From NCBI RefSeq assembly GCF_050948215.1, contig NW_027489052.1, forward strand, positions 1-64,000: a stretch of DNA of 64,000 bases. The letters run 5' to 3'. Below, piece after piece: positions 1 to 11,316 of the stretch (its first letter is position 1; each line of letters begins with the position of its first letter). The notes under the pieces are model-generated. The model did no database searches and was not told the origin of the DNA. It saw nothing but the letters and a program-made list of their open reading frames with translations. The translations under genes were made by a program, and so were the position numbers. The stretch is from Halictus rubicundus (lineage: Eukaryota > Arthropoda > Insecta > Hymenoptera > Halictidae).

Positions 1-182
1 CTCTATCCTCTATCCTCTATCCTCTATCCTCTATCCTCTATCCTCTATCCTCTATCCTCTATCCTCTATCCTCTATCCTCTATCCTCTATCCTCTATCCT
101 CTATCCTCTATCCTCTATCCTCTATCCTCTATCCTCTATCCTCTATCCTCTATCCTCTATCCTCTATCCTCTATCCTCTATC
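1..182 (+). repeat. Pure 7-mer tract, 26 copies, cut by window edge
   Basis: Twenty-six perfect CTCTATC copies run from the first base. The tract probably continues outside the window. It ends at a C-to-A change that gives TCATATCC, after which 17-mers begin. Confidence 0.95.
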
Positions 183-692
183 ATATCCTATCCTCTATCC
201 TATCCTATCCTCTATCCTATCCTATCCTCTATCCTATCCTATCCTCTATCCTATCCTATCCTCTATCCTATCCTATCCTCTATCCTATCCTATCCTCTAT
301 CCTATCCTATAATCTATCCTATCCTATCCTCTATCCTATCCTATCCTCTATCCTATCCTATCCTCTATCCTATCCTATCCTCTATCCTATCCTATCCTCT
401 ATCCTATCCCATCCTCTATCCTATCCTATCCTCTATCCTATCCTATCCTCTATCCTATCCTATCCTCTATCCGATCCTCTATCCTATCCTATCCTCTATC
501 CTGTCCTATCCCCTATCCTATCCTATCCTCTATCCTCTCCTCTATCCTATCCTATCCTCTATCCTATCGTATCCTCTATCGTATCCTATCCTCTATCCTA
601 TCCTATCCTCTATCCTATCCTATCCTCTATCCTATCCTATCCTCTATCCTATCCTATCCTCTATCCTATCCTATCCTCTATCCTATCCTATC
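183..692 (+). repeat. 17-mer block, first copy of a 737-bp repeat
   Basis: Mostly regular 17-mers. The diagnostic cluster CCGATCC (G at 473), TATCCCC (507-513), TCTCCTC and GTATCCTCTATCG recurs exactly 737 bases downstream (G at 1210, TATCCCC at 1244). One difference is a GTCC variant at 503 that the second copy lacks. No gene-like content. Confidence 0.85.
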
Positions 693-902
693 CTCTATCC
701 TCTATCCTCTATCCTCTATCCTCTATCCTCTATCCTCTATCCTCTATCCTCTATCCTCTATCCTCTATCCTCTATCCTCTATCCTCTATCCTCTATCCTC
801 TATCCTCTATCCTCTATCCTCTATCCTCTATCCTCTATCCTCTATCCTCTATCCTCTATCCTCTATCCTCTATCCTCTATCCTCTATCCTCTATCCTCTA
901 TC
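693..902 (+). repeat. Pure 7-mer tract, 30 copies
   Basis: Thirty perfect CTCTATC copies lie between the two 17-mer blocks of the 737-bp repeat. The first tract has 26 or more copies and this one 30, so the repeat unit is 17-mer block plus 7-mer tract, with the tract free to change length. Confidence 0.95.
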
Positions 903-1548
903 CTATCCTATCCTCTATCCTATCCTATCCTCTATCCTATCCTATCCTCTATCCTATCCTATCCTCTATCCTATCCTATCCTCTATCCTATCCTATCCTC
1001 TATCCTATCCTATCCTCTATCCTATCCTATCCTCTATCCTATCCTATCCTCTATCCTATCCTATACTCTATCCTATCCTATCCTCTATCCTATCCTATCC
1101 TCTATCCTATCCTATCCTCTATCCTATCCTATCCTCTATCCTATCCTATCCTCTATCCTATCCTATCCTCTATCCTATCCTATCCTCTATCCTATCCTAT
1201 CCTCTATCCGATCCTCTATCCTATCCTATCCTCTATCCTATCCTATCCCCTATCCTATCCTATCCTCTATCCTCTCCTCTATCCTATCCTATCCTCTATC
1301 CTATCGTATCCTCTATCGTATCCTATCCTCTATCCTATCCTATCCTCTATCCTATCCTATCCTCTATCGTATCCTATCCACTATCCTATCCTATCCCCTA
1401 TCCTATCCGATCCTCTATCCTATCCTATCCTGTATCCTGTCCTATCCTCTATCCTATCCTATCCTCTATCCTATCCTTTCCTCTATCCTATCCAATCCTC
1501 TATCCTATCCTATCCTCTATCCTATCCTATCCTCTATCCTATCCTATC
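903..1548 (+). repeat. 17-mer block, second copy of the 737-bp repeat
   Basis: Repeats the variant order of 183-692 at +737, then extends with TATCCACTATCC, a second CCGATCC, CTGTATCCTGTCC, and the TTTCC and CCAATCC variants that are frequent in the rest of the array. Confidence 0.85.
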
Positions 1549-1660
1549 CTCTATCCTCTATCCTCTATCCTCTATCCTCTATCCTCTATCCTCTATCCTC
1601 TATCCTCTATCCTCTATCCTCTATCCTCTATCCTCTATCCTCTATCCTCTATCCTCTATC
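1549..1660 (+). repeat. Pure 7-mer tract, 16 copies
   Basis: Sixteen CTCTATC copies. The right flank is one 17-mer followed by one 22-mer, a signature shared by most 7-mer tracts in the window. Confidence 0.95.
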
Positions 1661-1988
1661 CTATCCTATCCTCTATCCTATCCTATCCTATCCTCTATCC
1701 TATCCTATCCTCTATCCTATCCTATCCTCTATCCTATCCTATCCTCTATCCTATCCTATCCTCTATCCTATCCTATCCTCTATCCTATCCTATCCTCTAT
1801 CCTATCCTATCCTCTATCCTATCCTATCCTCTATCCGATCCTCTATCCTATCCTATCCTGTATCCTGTCCTATCCTCTATCCTATCCTCTATAATATCGT
1901 TTACTCTATCATATCCTATCCTCTTTCCTATCCTATCCTCTATCCTATCCTATCCTCTATCCTATCCTATCCTCTATATTATCCTATC
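1661..1988 (+). repeat. 17-mer block with the first ATCGTTTACTC landmark
   Basis: Regular units, then CCGATCC, CTGTATCCTGTCC and the landmark CTATAATATCGTTTACTC (G at 1899). The landmark is followed by CTCTTTCC rather than its usual second half, so this copy is truncated or recombinant. It ends with CTATATTATCC just before the next 7-mer tract. Confidence 0.85.
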
Positions 1989-2044
1989 CTCTATCCTCTA
2001 TCCTCTATCCTCTATCCTCTATCCTCTATCCTCTATCCTCTATC
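1989..2044 (+). repeat. 7-mer tract, 8 copies, CTATATTATCC left flank
   Basis: Eight copies. With 3648-3689 and 4657-4698 it forms a short-tract class in which CTCTATATTATCC sits immediately to the left and a 17-mer plus 22-mer to the right. Confidence 0.95.
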
Positions 2045-2484
2045 CTATCCTATCCTCTATCCTATCCTATCCTATCCTCTATCCTATCCTATCCTCTATC
2101 CTATCCTATCCTCTATCCTATCCTATCCTATCCTCTATCCTATCCTATCCTCTATCCTATCCTATCCTCTATCCTATCCTATCCTCTATCCTATCCTATC
2201 CTCTATCCTATCCTATCCTCTATCCTATCCTATCCTCTATCCTATCCTATCCTCTATCCTATCCTATCCTCTATCCTATCCTCTATCCTATCCTTTCCTC
2301 TATCCTATCCAATCCTCTATCCTATCCTATCCTCTATCCTATCGTATCATCTATCGTATCCTATCCTCTATCCTATCCTATCCTCTATCCTATCGTATCC
2401 TCTATCGTATCCTATCCTCTATCCTATCCTATCCTCTTTCCTATCCTATCCTCTATCCTATCCTATCCTCTATCCTATCCTATC
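2045..2484 (+). repeat. 17-mer block with TTTCC/CCAATCC/GTATCATC cassette
   Basis: Carries two 22-mers, then the recurrent variant order CTTTCC, CCAATCC, GTATCATCTATCG, followed by GTATCCTCTATCG and CTCTTTCC. This order appears dozens of times in the window and is the commonest sub-block of the higher-order repeats. Confidence 0.85.
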
Positions 2485-2603
2485 CTCTATCCTCTATCCT
2501 CTATCCTCTATCCTCTATCCTCTATCCTCTATCCTCTATCCTCTATCCTCTATCCTCTATCCTCTATCCTCTATCCTCTATCCTCTATCCTCTATCCTCT
2601 ATC
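2485..2603 (+). repeat. 7-mer tract, 17 copies
   Basis: Seventeen perfect copies. Left flank CTCTTTCC plus three 17-mers, right flank 17-mer plus 22-mer. Confidence 0.95.
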
Positions 2604-3332
2604 CTATCCTATCCTCTATCCTATCCTATCCTATCCTCTATCCTATCCTATCCTCTATCCTATCCTATCCTCTATCCTATCCTATCCTCTATCCTATCCT
2701 ATCCTCTATCCTATCCTATCCTCTATCCTATCCTATCCTCTATCCTATCCTCTCCTATCCTCTATCCTATCCTATCCTCTATCCTATCCTATCCTCTATC
2801 CTATCCTATCCTCTATCCTATCCTATCCTCTATCCTATCCTATCCTCTATCCTATCCTATCCTCTATCCTATCCTTTCCTCTATCCTATCCAATCCTCTA
2901 TCCTATCCTATCCTCTATCCTATCGTATCATCTATCGTATCCTATCCTCTATCCTATCCTATCCTCTATCCTATCCTATCCTCTATCCTATCCTCTATCC
3001 TATCCTATCCTCTATCCTATCCTTTCCTCTATCCTATCCAATCCTCTATCCTATCCTATCCTCTATCCTATCGTATCATCTATCGTATCCTATCCTCTAT
3101 CCTATCCTATCCTCTATCCTATCGTATCCTCTATCGTATCCTATCCTCTATCCTATCCTATCCTCTTTCCTATCCTATCCTCTATCCTATCCTCTCCTCT
3201 ATCCAATCCTATCCTATATCCTATCCTTTCCTCTATCCTATCCAATCCTCTATCCTATCCTATCCTCTATCCTATCCTATCCTCTTTCCTATCCTATCCT
3301 CTATCCTATCCTATCCTCTATCCTATCCTATC
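2604..3332 (+). repeat. 17-mer block with duplicated TTTCC cassette (148-bp period)
   Basis: The CTTTCC-CCAATCC-GTATCATC cassette occurs at 2871-2937 and again 148 bases later (3019 on), and 148 equals eight 17-mers plus a 12-mer. A third partial cassette with TCTCC and CCTATATCC follows near 3190-3260, then CTCTTTCC leads into the next 7-mer tract. Confidence 0.85.
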
Positions 3333-3416
3333 CTCTATCCTCTATCCTCTATCCTCTATCCTCTATCCTCTATCCTCTATCCTCTATCCTCTATCCTCTA
3401 TCCTCTATCCTCTATC
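3333..3416 (+). repeat. 7-mer tract, 12 copies
   Basis: Twelve perfect copies with a CTCTTTCC-type left flank and 17-mer plus 22-mer right flank. Confidence 0.95.
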
Positions 3417-3647
3417 CTATCCTATCCTCTATCCTATCCTATCCTATCCTCTATCCTATCCTATCCTCTATCCTATCCTATCCTCTATCCTATCCTATCC
3501 TCTATCCTATCCTATCCTCTATCCTATCCTATCCTCTATCCTATCCTATCCTCTATCCGATCCTCTATCCTATCCTATCCTCTTTCCTATCCTATCCTCT
3601 ATCCTATCCTATCCTCTATCCTATCCTATCCTCTATATTATCCTATC
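3417..3647 (+). repeat. 17-mer block between 7-mer tracts
   Basis: One 22-mer, regular 17-mers, one CCGATCC, one CTCTTTCC, and CTCTATATTATCC at the right edge. No other content. Confidence 0.85.
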
Positions 3648-3689
3648 CTCTATCCTCTATCCTCTATCCTCTATCCTCTATCCTCTATC
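3648..3689 (+). repeat. 7-mer tract, 6 copies, CTATATTATCC left flank
   Basis: Six perfect copies, the same class as 1989-2044. Confidence 0.93.
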
Positions 3690-4233
3690 CTATCCTATCC
3701 TCTATCCTATCCTATCCTATCCTCTATCCTATCCTATCCTCTATCCTATCCTATCCTCTATCCTATCCTATCCTATCCTCTATCCTATCCTATCCTCTAT
3801 CCTATCCTATCCTCTATCCTATCCTCTATCCTATCCTATCCTCTATCCTATCCTATCCTCTATCCTATCCTATCCTCTATCCTATCCTATCCTCTATCCT
3901 ATCCTATCCTCTATCCTATCCTATCGTCTATCCTATCCTATCCTCTATCCTATCCTATCCTCTATCCTATCCTATACTCTATCCTATCGTATCCTCTATC
4001 GTATCCTATCCTCTATCCTATCCTATCCTCTATCCTATCCTATCCTCTATCCTATCCTCTATCCTATCCTATCCTCTATCCTATCCTCTATCCTATCCTA
4101 TCCTCTATCCTATCCTCTATCCTATCCTATCCTCTATCCTATCGTATCCTCTATCGTATCCTATCCTCTATCCTATCCTATCCTCTTTCCTATCCTATCC
4201 TCTATCCTATCCTATCCTCTATCCTATCCTATC
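3690..4233 (+). repeat. 17-mer block with 12-bp and 22-bp units
   Basis: Contains 22-mers at the left, several 12-mers (5+7) around 3820 and 4040-4130, one GTCTATCC variant near 3925, and GTATCCTCTATCG twice. It ends with CTCTTTCC before the next 7-mer tract. Confidence 0.85.
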
Positions 4234-4352
4234 CTCTATCCTCTATCCTCTATCCTCTATCCTCTATCCTCTATCCTCTATCCTCTATCCTCTATCCTCT
4301 ATCCTCTATCCTCTATCCTCTATCCTCTATCCTCTATCCTCTATCCTCTATC
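4234..4352 (+). repeat. 7-mer tract, 17 copies
   Basis: Seventeen perfect copies with the CTCTTTCC-type left flank and 17-mer plus 22-mer right flank. Confidence 0.95.
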
Positions 4353-4656
4353 CTATCCTATCCTCTATCCTATCCTATCCTATCCTCTATCCTATCCTAT
4401 CCTCTATCCTATCCTATCCTCTATCCTATCCTATCCTCTATCCTATCCTATCCTCTATCCTATCCTATCCTCTATCCTATCCTATCCTCTATCCTATCCT
4501 ATCCTCTATCCTATCCTATCCTCTATCCTATCCTATCCTCTATCCTATCCTATCCTCTATCCTATCCTATCCTCTATCCTATCCTATCCTCTATCCTATC
4601 CTATCCTCTATCCTATCCTATCCTCTATCCTATCCTATCCTCTATATTATCCTATC
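4353..4656 (+). repeat. Nearly pure 17-mer block
   Basis: After one 22-mer this is a clean run of 17-mers with almost no substitutions, ending in CTCTATATTATCC. It is one of the least diverged stretches in the window, which suggests recent expansion. Confidence 0.85.
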
Positions 4657-4698
4657 CTCTATCCTCTATCCTCTATCCTCTATCCTCTATCCTCTATC
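4657..4698 (+). repeat. 7-mer tract, 6 copies, CTATATTATCC left flank
   Basis: Six perfect copies, the third member of the short-tract class. Confidence 0.93.
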
Positions 4699-5509
4699 CT
4701 ATCCTATCCTCTATCCTATCCTATCCTATCCTCTATCCTATCCTATCCTCTATCCTATCCTATCCTCTATCCTATCCTATCCTATCCTCTATCCTATCCT
4801 ATCCTCTATCCTATCCTATCCTTTATCCTATCCTCTCCTCTATCCAATCCTATCCTATATCCTATCCTTTCCTCTATCCTATCCAATCCTCTATCCTATC
4901 CTATCCTCTATCCTATCGTATCATCTATCGTATCCTATCCTCTATCCTATCCTATCCTCTATCCTATCCTATCCTCTATCCTATCCTATCCTCTATCCGA
5001 TCCTCTCCTCTATCCAATCCTATCCTATATCCTATCCTTTCCTCTATCCTATCCAATCCTCTATCCTATCCTATCCTCTATCCTATCGTATCATCTATCG
5101 TATCCTATCCTCTATCCTATCCTATCCTCTATCCTATCCTATCCTCTATCCTATCCTCTATCCTATCCTATCCTCTATCCTATCCTCTATCCTATCCTAT
5201 CCTCTATCCTATCCTCTATCCTATCCTATCCTCTATCCTATCCTATCGTCTATCCTATCCTATCCTCTATCCTATCCTATCCTCTATCCTATCCTATACT
5301 CTATCCTATCGTATCCTCTATCGTATCCTATCCTCTATCCTATCCTATCCTCTTTCCTATCCTATCCTCTATCCTATCCTATCCTCTATACTATCCTATC
5401 CTCTATCCTATCCTATCCTCTTTCCTATCCTATCCTCTATCCTATCCTATCCTCTATCCTATCCTATCCTCTATCCTATCCTCTATCCTATCCTCTATCC
5501 TATCCTATC
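4699..5509 (+). repeat. 17-mer block with two TATATCC/TTTCC/CCAATCC cassettes
   Basis: The order TCTCC, CCAATCC, CCTATATCC, CTTTCC, CCAATCC, GTATCATCTATCG appears near 4835-4930 and again near 5000-5100. Then come a 12-mer-rich stretch, GTCTATCC, TATACTC and two CTCTTTCC variants. No gene-like content. Confidence 0.85.
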
Positions 5510-5614
5510 CTCTATCCTCTATCCTCTATCCTCTATCCTCTATCCTCTATCCTCTATCCTCTATCCTCTATCCTCTATCCTCTATCCTCTATCCTCTATC
5601 CTCTATCCTCTATC
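5510..5614 (+). repeat. 7-mer tract, 15 copies
   Basis: Fifteen perfect copies. The right flank is a clean run of 17-mers without the usual 22-mer. Confidence 0.95.
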
Positions 5615-6260
5615 CTATCCTATCCTCTATCCTATCCTATCCTCTATCCTATCCTATCCTCTATCCTATCCTATCCTCTATCCTATCCTATCCTCTATCC
5701 TATCCTATCCTCTATCCTATCCTATCCTCTATCCTATCCTATCCTCTATCCTATCCTATCCTCTATCCTATCCTATCCTCTATCCTATCCTATCCTCTAT
5801 CCTATCCTATCCTCTATCCTATCCTATCCTCTATCCTATCCTATCCTCTATCCTATCCTATCCTCTATCCTATCCTATCCTCTATCCTATCCTATCCTCT
5901 ATCCTATCCTATCCTCTATCCTATCCTATCCTCTATCCTATCCTATCCTCTATCCTATCCTATCCTCTATCCGATCCTCTATCCTATCCTATCCTCTATC
6001 CTATCCTATCCCCTATCCTATCCTATCCTGTATCCTGTCCTATCCTCTATCCTATCCTATCCTCTATCCTATCCTTTCCTCTATCCTATCCAATCCTCTA
6101 TCCTATCCTATCCTCTATCCTATCGTATCATCTATCGTATCCTATCCTCTATCCTATCCTATCCGCTATCCTATCGTATCCTCTATCGTATCCTATCCTC
6201 TATCCTATCCTATCCTCTTTCCTATCCTATCCTCTATCCTATCCTATCCTCTATCCTATC
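5615..6260 (+). repeat. Long pure 17-mer run followed by variant cassettes
   Basis: The first 350 bases are essentially perfect 17-mers, about 20 units. Then come CCGATCC, TATCCCC, CTGTATCCTGTCC, the TTTCC/CCAATCC/GTATCATC cassette and CTCTTTCC. Confidence 0.85.
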
Positions 6261-6323
6261 CTCTATCCTCTATCCTCTATCCTCTATCCTCTATCCTCTA
6301 TCCTCTATCCTCTATCCTCTATC
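6261..6323 (+). repeat. 7-mer tract, 9 copies
   Basis: Nine perfect copies. The tract ends at CTGTCC, then a 22-mer. Confidence 0.93.
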
Positions 6324-7687
6324 CTGTCCTATCCTCTATCCTATCCTATCCTATCCTCTATCCTATCCTATCCTATCCTCTATCCTATCCTATCCTCTAT
6401 CCTATCGTATCCTCTATCCTATCCTATACTCTATCCTATCCTATCCTCTATCCTATCCTATCCTCTATCCTATCCTCTCCTCTATGCAATCCTATCCTAT
6501 ATCCTATCCTTTCCTCTATCCTATCCTATCCTCTATCCTATCCTATCCTCTATCCTATCGTATCATCTATCGTATCCTATCCTCTATCCTATCCTATCCT
6601 CTATCCTATCCTATCCTCTATCCTATCCTCTATCCTATCCTATCCTCTATCCTATCCTCTATCCTATCCTATCCTCTATCCTATCCCCTATCCTATCCTA
6701 TCCTCTATCCTATCCTATCGTCTATCCTATCCTATCCTCTATCCTATCCTATCCTCTATCCTATCCTATACTCTATCCTATCGTATCCTCTATCGTATCC
6801 TATCCTCTATCCTATCCTATCCTCTTTCCTATCCTATCCTCTATCCTATCCTATCCTCTATACTATCCTATCCTCTATCCTATCCTATCCTCTTTCCTAT
6901 CCTATCCTCTATCCTATCCTATCCTCTATCCTATCCTATCCTCTATCCGATCCTCTATCCTATCCTATCCTGTATCCTGTCCTATCCTCTATCCTATCCT
7001 ATCCTGTATCCTGTCCTATCCTCTATCCTATCCTCTATAATATCGTTTACTCTATCATATCCTATCCTCTATCCTATAATATCATCTATCCTATTCTATC
7101 CTCTATCCTATCGTCTATCATATCCAATCCTCTATCGCATCCTCCATCCTATCGTATCCTCTATCCTATCCTATCCTCTATCCTATCCTCTCCTCTATCC
7201 AATCCTATCCTATATCCTATCCTTTCCTCTATCCTATCCAATCCTCTATCCTATCCTATCCTCTATCCTATCCTATCCTCTATCGTATCCTATCCACTAT
7301 CCTATCCTATCCCCTATCCTATCCGATCCTCTATCCTATCCTATCCTGTATCCTGTCCTATCCTCTATCCTATCCTATCCTCTATCCTATCCTTTCCTCT
7401 ATCCTATCCAATCCTCTATCCTATCCTATCCTCTATCCTATCGTATCATCTATCGTATCCTATCCTCTATCCTATCCTATCCTCTATCCTATCCTATCCT
7501 CTATCCTATCCTCTATCCTATCCTATCCTCTATCCTATCCTATCCTCTATCCTATCCTCTATCCTATCCTATCCTCTATCCTATCCTATCGTCTATCCTA
7601 TCCTATCCTCTATCCTATCCTATCCTCTATCCTATCCTATACTCTATCCTATCGTATCCTCTATCGTATCCTATCCTCTATCCTATC
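6324..7687 (+). repeat. Mixed 12/17/22-mer block with full ATCGTTTACTC landmark
   Basis: Holds the first complete type I landmark (G at 7045), running through TATAATATCATC, GTCTATCATATCC and CGCATCCTCCATCC. A duplicated CTGTATCCTGTCC pair lies just before it. The same landmark recurs at 9331. An ATG made by substitution at 6484 is the apparent start of an 1110-codon open frame that I do not regard as a gene. Confidence 0.85.
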
Positions 7688-8170
7688 CTCTATCCTCTAT
7701 CCTCTATCCTCTATCCTCTATCCTCTATCCTCTATCCTCTATCCTCTATCCTCTATCCTCTATCCTCTATCCTCTATCCTCTATCCTCTATCCTCTATCC
7801 TCTATCCTCTATCCTCTATCCTCTATCCTCTATCCTCTATCCTCTATCCTCTATCCTCTATCCTCTATCCTCTATCCTCTATCCTCTATCCTCTATCCTC
7901 TATCCTCTATCCTCTATCCTCTATCCTCTATCCTCTATCCTCTATCGTCTATCCTCTATCCTCTATCCTCTATCCTCTATCCTCTATCCTCTATCCTCTA
8001 TCCTCTATCCTCTATCCTCTATCCTCTATCCTCTATCCTCTATCCTCTATCCTCTATCCTCTATCCTCTATCCTCTATCCTCTATCCTCTATCCTCTATC
8101 CTCTATCCTCTATCCTCTATCCTCTATCCTCTATCCTCTATCCTCTTTCCTCTATCCTCTATCCTCTATC
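7688..8170 (+). repeat. Longest 7-mer tract, 69 copies
   Basis: Sixty-nine CTCTATC copies in 483 bp with only two substitutions: one GTCTATC near 7946 and one CTCTTTC near 8144. It is more than twice the size of any other tract in the first 55 kb. Its right flank is a long clean 17-mer run, not the usual 22-mer. Confidence 0.95.
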
Positions 8171-8841
8171 CTATCCTATCCTCTATCCTATCCTATCCTC
8201 TATCCTATCCTATCCTCTATCCTATCCTATCCTCTATCCTATCCTATCCTCTATCCTATCCTATCCTCTATCCTATCCTATCCTCTATCCTATCCTATCC
8301 TCTATCCTATCCTATAATCTATCCTATCCTATCCTCTATCCTATCCTATCCTCTATCCTATCCTATCCTCTATCCTATCCTATCCTCTATCCTATCCTAT
8401 CCTCTATCCTATCCTTTCCCCTATCCTATCCAATCCTCTATCCTATCCTATCCTCTATCCGATCGTATCATCTATCGTATCCTATCCTCTATTCTATCCT
8501 ATCCTCTATCCTATCCTATCCTCCATCCTATCCTCTATCCTATCCTATCCTCTATCCTATCCTCTATCCTATCCTATCCTCTATCCTATCCTATCGTCTA
8601 TCCTATCCTATCCTCTATCCTATCCTATCCTCTATCCTATCCTATCCTCTATCCTATCGTATCCTCTATCGTATCCTATCCTCTATCCTATCCAATCCTC
8701 TATCCTATCCTATCCTCTATCCTATCCTATCCTCTATCCTATCCTATAATCTATCCTATCCTATCCTCTATCCTATCCGATCCTCTATCCTATCCTTTCC
8801 CCTATCCTATCCAATCCTCTATCCTATCCTATCCTCTATCC
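8171..8841 (+). repeat. 17-mer block with 381-bp local duplication
   Basis: About 150 bp of clean 17-mers, then CCTATAATC (8311), CTTTCCCC (8411), CCGATCGTATCATC (GATCG at 8461), CTATTCTATCC and CTCCATCC. This order is repeated 381 bases on (8792, 8842); the CCTATAATC pair is 432 apart, that is 381 plus three 17-mers. Confidence 0.85.
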
Positions 8842-9071
8842 GATCGTATCATCTATCGTATCCTATCCTCTATTCTATCCTATCCTCTATCCTATCCTAT
8901 CCTCCATCCTATCCTCTATCCTATCCTATCCTCTATCCTATCCTCTATCCTATCCTATCCTCTATCCTATCCTATCGTCTATCCTATCCTATCCTCTATC
9001 CTATCCTATCCTCTATCCTATCCTATCCTCTATCCTATCGTATCCTCTATCGTATCCTATCCTCTATCCTA
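8311..9071 (+). repeat. Local tandem duplication, 381-bp period
   Basis: Copy one runs about 8311-8690 and copy two about 8743-9071. Paired landmarks are CTTTCCCC 8411/8792, GATCGTATC 8461/8842 and GTATCCTCTATCG 8659/9040, all 381 apart. The second copy straddles the start of the 3441-bp block, so the 3441-bp duplication reused this sequence. Confidence 0.85.
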
Positions 9072-9320
9072 TCCTATCCTCTATCCTATCCTATCCTCTA
9101 TCCTATCCTATCCTCTATCCTATCCTTTCCTCAATCCTACTATATCCTCTATCCTATCCTATCCTCTATCCTATCCTATCCTCTATCCTATCCTATCCCC
9201 TATCCTATCCTATCCTCTATCCTTTCCTCTATCCTATCCTATCCTCTATCCTATCCTATCCTCTATCCGATCCTCTATCCTATCCTATCCTGTATCCTGT
9301 CCTATCCTCTATCCTATCCT

Positions 9321-9443
9321 CTATAATATCGTTTACTCTATCATATCCTATCCTCTATCCTATAATATCATCTATCCTATTCTATCCTCTATCCTATCGT
9401 CTATCATATCCAATCCTCTATCGCATCCTCCATCCTATCGTAT
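9321..9443 (+). repeat. Type I landmark, exemplar (recurrent variant block)
   Basis: The block reads CTATAATATCGTTTACTC, CATATCC, TATAATATCATC, CTATTCTATCC, GTCTATCATATCC, CCAATCC, CGCATCCTCCATCC, CGTATCC. It is the most diverged and most recognisable piece of the array. Positions of the G in CGTTT for all 37 landmark copies of any type: 1899, 7045, 9331, 9782, 10591, 11655, 12772, 13223, 14032, 15096, 16264, 17595, 19727, 20896, 22516, 24032, 24500, 25775, 26965, 30241, 32664, 33869, 36129, 37824, 39461, 40111, 41982, 45177, 47804, 49102, 51447, 53261, 53928, 54811, 62847, 63506, 63887. Confidence 0.92.
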
Positions 9444-9769
9444 CCTCTATCCTATCCTATCCTCTATCCTATCCTCTCCTCTATCCAATCCTATCCTATA
9501 TCCTATCCTTTCCTCTATCCTATCCAATCCTCTATCCTATCCTATCCTCTATCCTATCGTATCATCTCTCGTATCCTATCCTCTATCCTATCCTATCCTC
9601 TATCCTATCCTATCCTCTATCCTATCCTCTATCCTATCCTATCCTCTATCCTATCCTCTATCCTATCCTATCCTCTATCCTATCCTCTATCCTATCCTAT
9701 CCTCTATCCTATCCTATCGTCTATCCTATCCTATCCTCTATCCTATCCTATCCTCTATCCTATCCTATA

Positions 9770-9843
9770 CTCTATCCTATCGTTTACTCTATCATATCCT
9801 ATCCTCTATCCTATAATATCATCTATCCTATTCTATCCTCTAT
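9770..9843 (+). repeat. Type III landmark, exemplar (TATACTC-preceded)
   Basis: Here CGTTTACTC follows TATACTCTATCCTAT instead of CTATAATAT, and the second half reverts to ordinary units after CTATTCTATCC. Four members: 9782, 13223, 24500, 63887. It looks like a recombinant between an ordinary TATACTC unit and a type I landmark. Confidence 0.85.
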
Positions 9844-9980
9844 CCTATCCTCTATCCTATCCTATCCTCTATCCTATCCTCTATCCTATCCTATCCTCTA
9901 TCCTATCCTCTATCCTATCCTATCCTCTTTCCTATCCTATCCTATCCTCTATCCTATCCTATCCTCTATCCTATCCTATC

Positions 9981-10078
9981 CTCTATCCTCTATCCTCTAT
10001 CCTCTATCCTCTATCCTCTATCCTCTATCCTCTATCCTCTATCCTCTATCCTCTATCCTCTATCCTCTATCCTCTATC
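9981..10078 (+). repeat. 7-mer tract, 14 copies (in 3441-bp copy 1)
   Basis: Fourteen perfect copies. Its duplicate at 13422-13519 has the same number. Confidence 0.95.
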
Positions 10079-11018
10079 CTATCCTATCCTCTATCCTATC
10101 CTATCCTCTATCCTATCCTATCCTCTATCCTATCCTATCCTCTATCCTATCCTAACCTCTATCCTATCCTATCCTCTATCCTATCCTATCCTCTATCCTA
10201 TCCGATCCTCTATCCTATCCTATCCTCTATCCTATCCTATCCCCTATCCTATCCTATCCTCTATCCTCTCCTCTATCCTATCCTATCCTCTATCCTATCG
10301 TATCCTCTATCGTATCCTATCCTCTATCCTATCCTATCCTCTATCCTATCCTATCCTCTATCCTATCCTATCCTCTATCCTATCCTTTCCTCAATCCTAT
10401 TATATCCTCTATCCTATCCTATCCTCTATCCTATCCTATCCTCTATCCTATCCTATCCCCTATCCTATCCTATCCTCTATCCTTTCCTCTATCCTATCCT
10501 ATCCCCTATCCTATCCTATCCTCTATCCGATCCTCTATCCTATCCTATCCTGTATCCTGTCCTATCCTCTATCCTATCCTCTATAATATCGTTTACTCTA
10601 TCATATCCTATCCTCTATCCTATAATATCATCTATCCTATTCTATCCTCTATCCTATCGTCTATCATATCCAATCCTCTATCGCATCCTCCATCCTATCG
10701 TATCCTCTATCCTATCCTATCCTCTATCCTATCCTCTCCTCTATCCAATCCTATCCTATATCCTATCCTTTCCTCTATCCTATCCAATCCTCTATTCTAT
10801 CCTATCCTCTATCCTATCCTATCCTCTATCGTATCCTATCCTCTATCCTATCCTATCCCCTATCCTATCCGATCCTCTATCCTATCCTATCCTGTATCCT
10901 GTCCTATCCTCTATCCTATCCTATCCTCTATCCTATCCTTTCCTCTATCCTATCCAATCCTCTATCCTATCCTATCCTCTATCCTATCGTATCATCTATC
11001 GTATCCTATCCTCTATCC

Positions 11019-11060
11019 TAGCCCATCCTCTATTATATCCTATCCTCTATTATATCCTAT
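11019..11060 (+). repeat. CTAGCCC / TATTATATCC variant block, exemplar
   Basis: Variant order CTAGCCCATCC, CTCTATTATATCC, CTCTATTATATCC. TAG positions: 11019, 14460, 25122, 41437, 43251, 44632, 47276, 55669, 56526, 58536, 59383, 60428, with CTAGCCTATCC forms at 61786 and 62601. It supplies one of the two kinds of stop codon that end the spurious open frames. Confidence 0.9.
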
Positions 11061-11316
11061 CCTCTATCCTATCCGATCCTCTATCCTATCCTATCCTGTA
11101 TCCTGTCCTATCCTCTATCCTATCCTATCCTCTATCCTATCCTTTCCTCTATCCTATCCAATCCGCTATCCTATCCTATCCTCTATCCTATCGTATCATC
11201 TATCGTATCCTATCCTCTATCCTGTCCTATCCTCTATCCTATCGTATCCTCTATCGTATCCTATCCTCTATCCTATCCTATCCTCTTTCCTATCCTATCC
11301 TCTATCCTATCCTATC

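Noticed and set aside
9321..9340. TATAAT and TATA-like strings in the landmark as promoter elements
   Set aside because: They arise from single substitutions in CTATCCTATC, recur wherever the repeat recurs, and have no gene or partner motif nearby.
6484..9816. 1110-codon + strand open frame
   Set aside because: Peptide is only the translated satellite (SYPLSYPILYPILSSIL and YPLSSIL periods). It starts at an ATG made by one substitution and stops at the TAA in a CTATAATATC variant at 9814. No domain, no charged residues of note, and the same peptide in all three frames.
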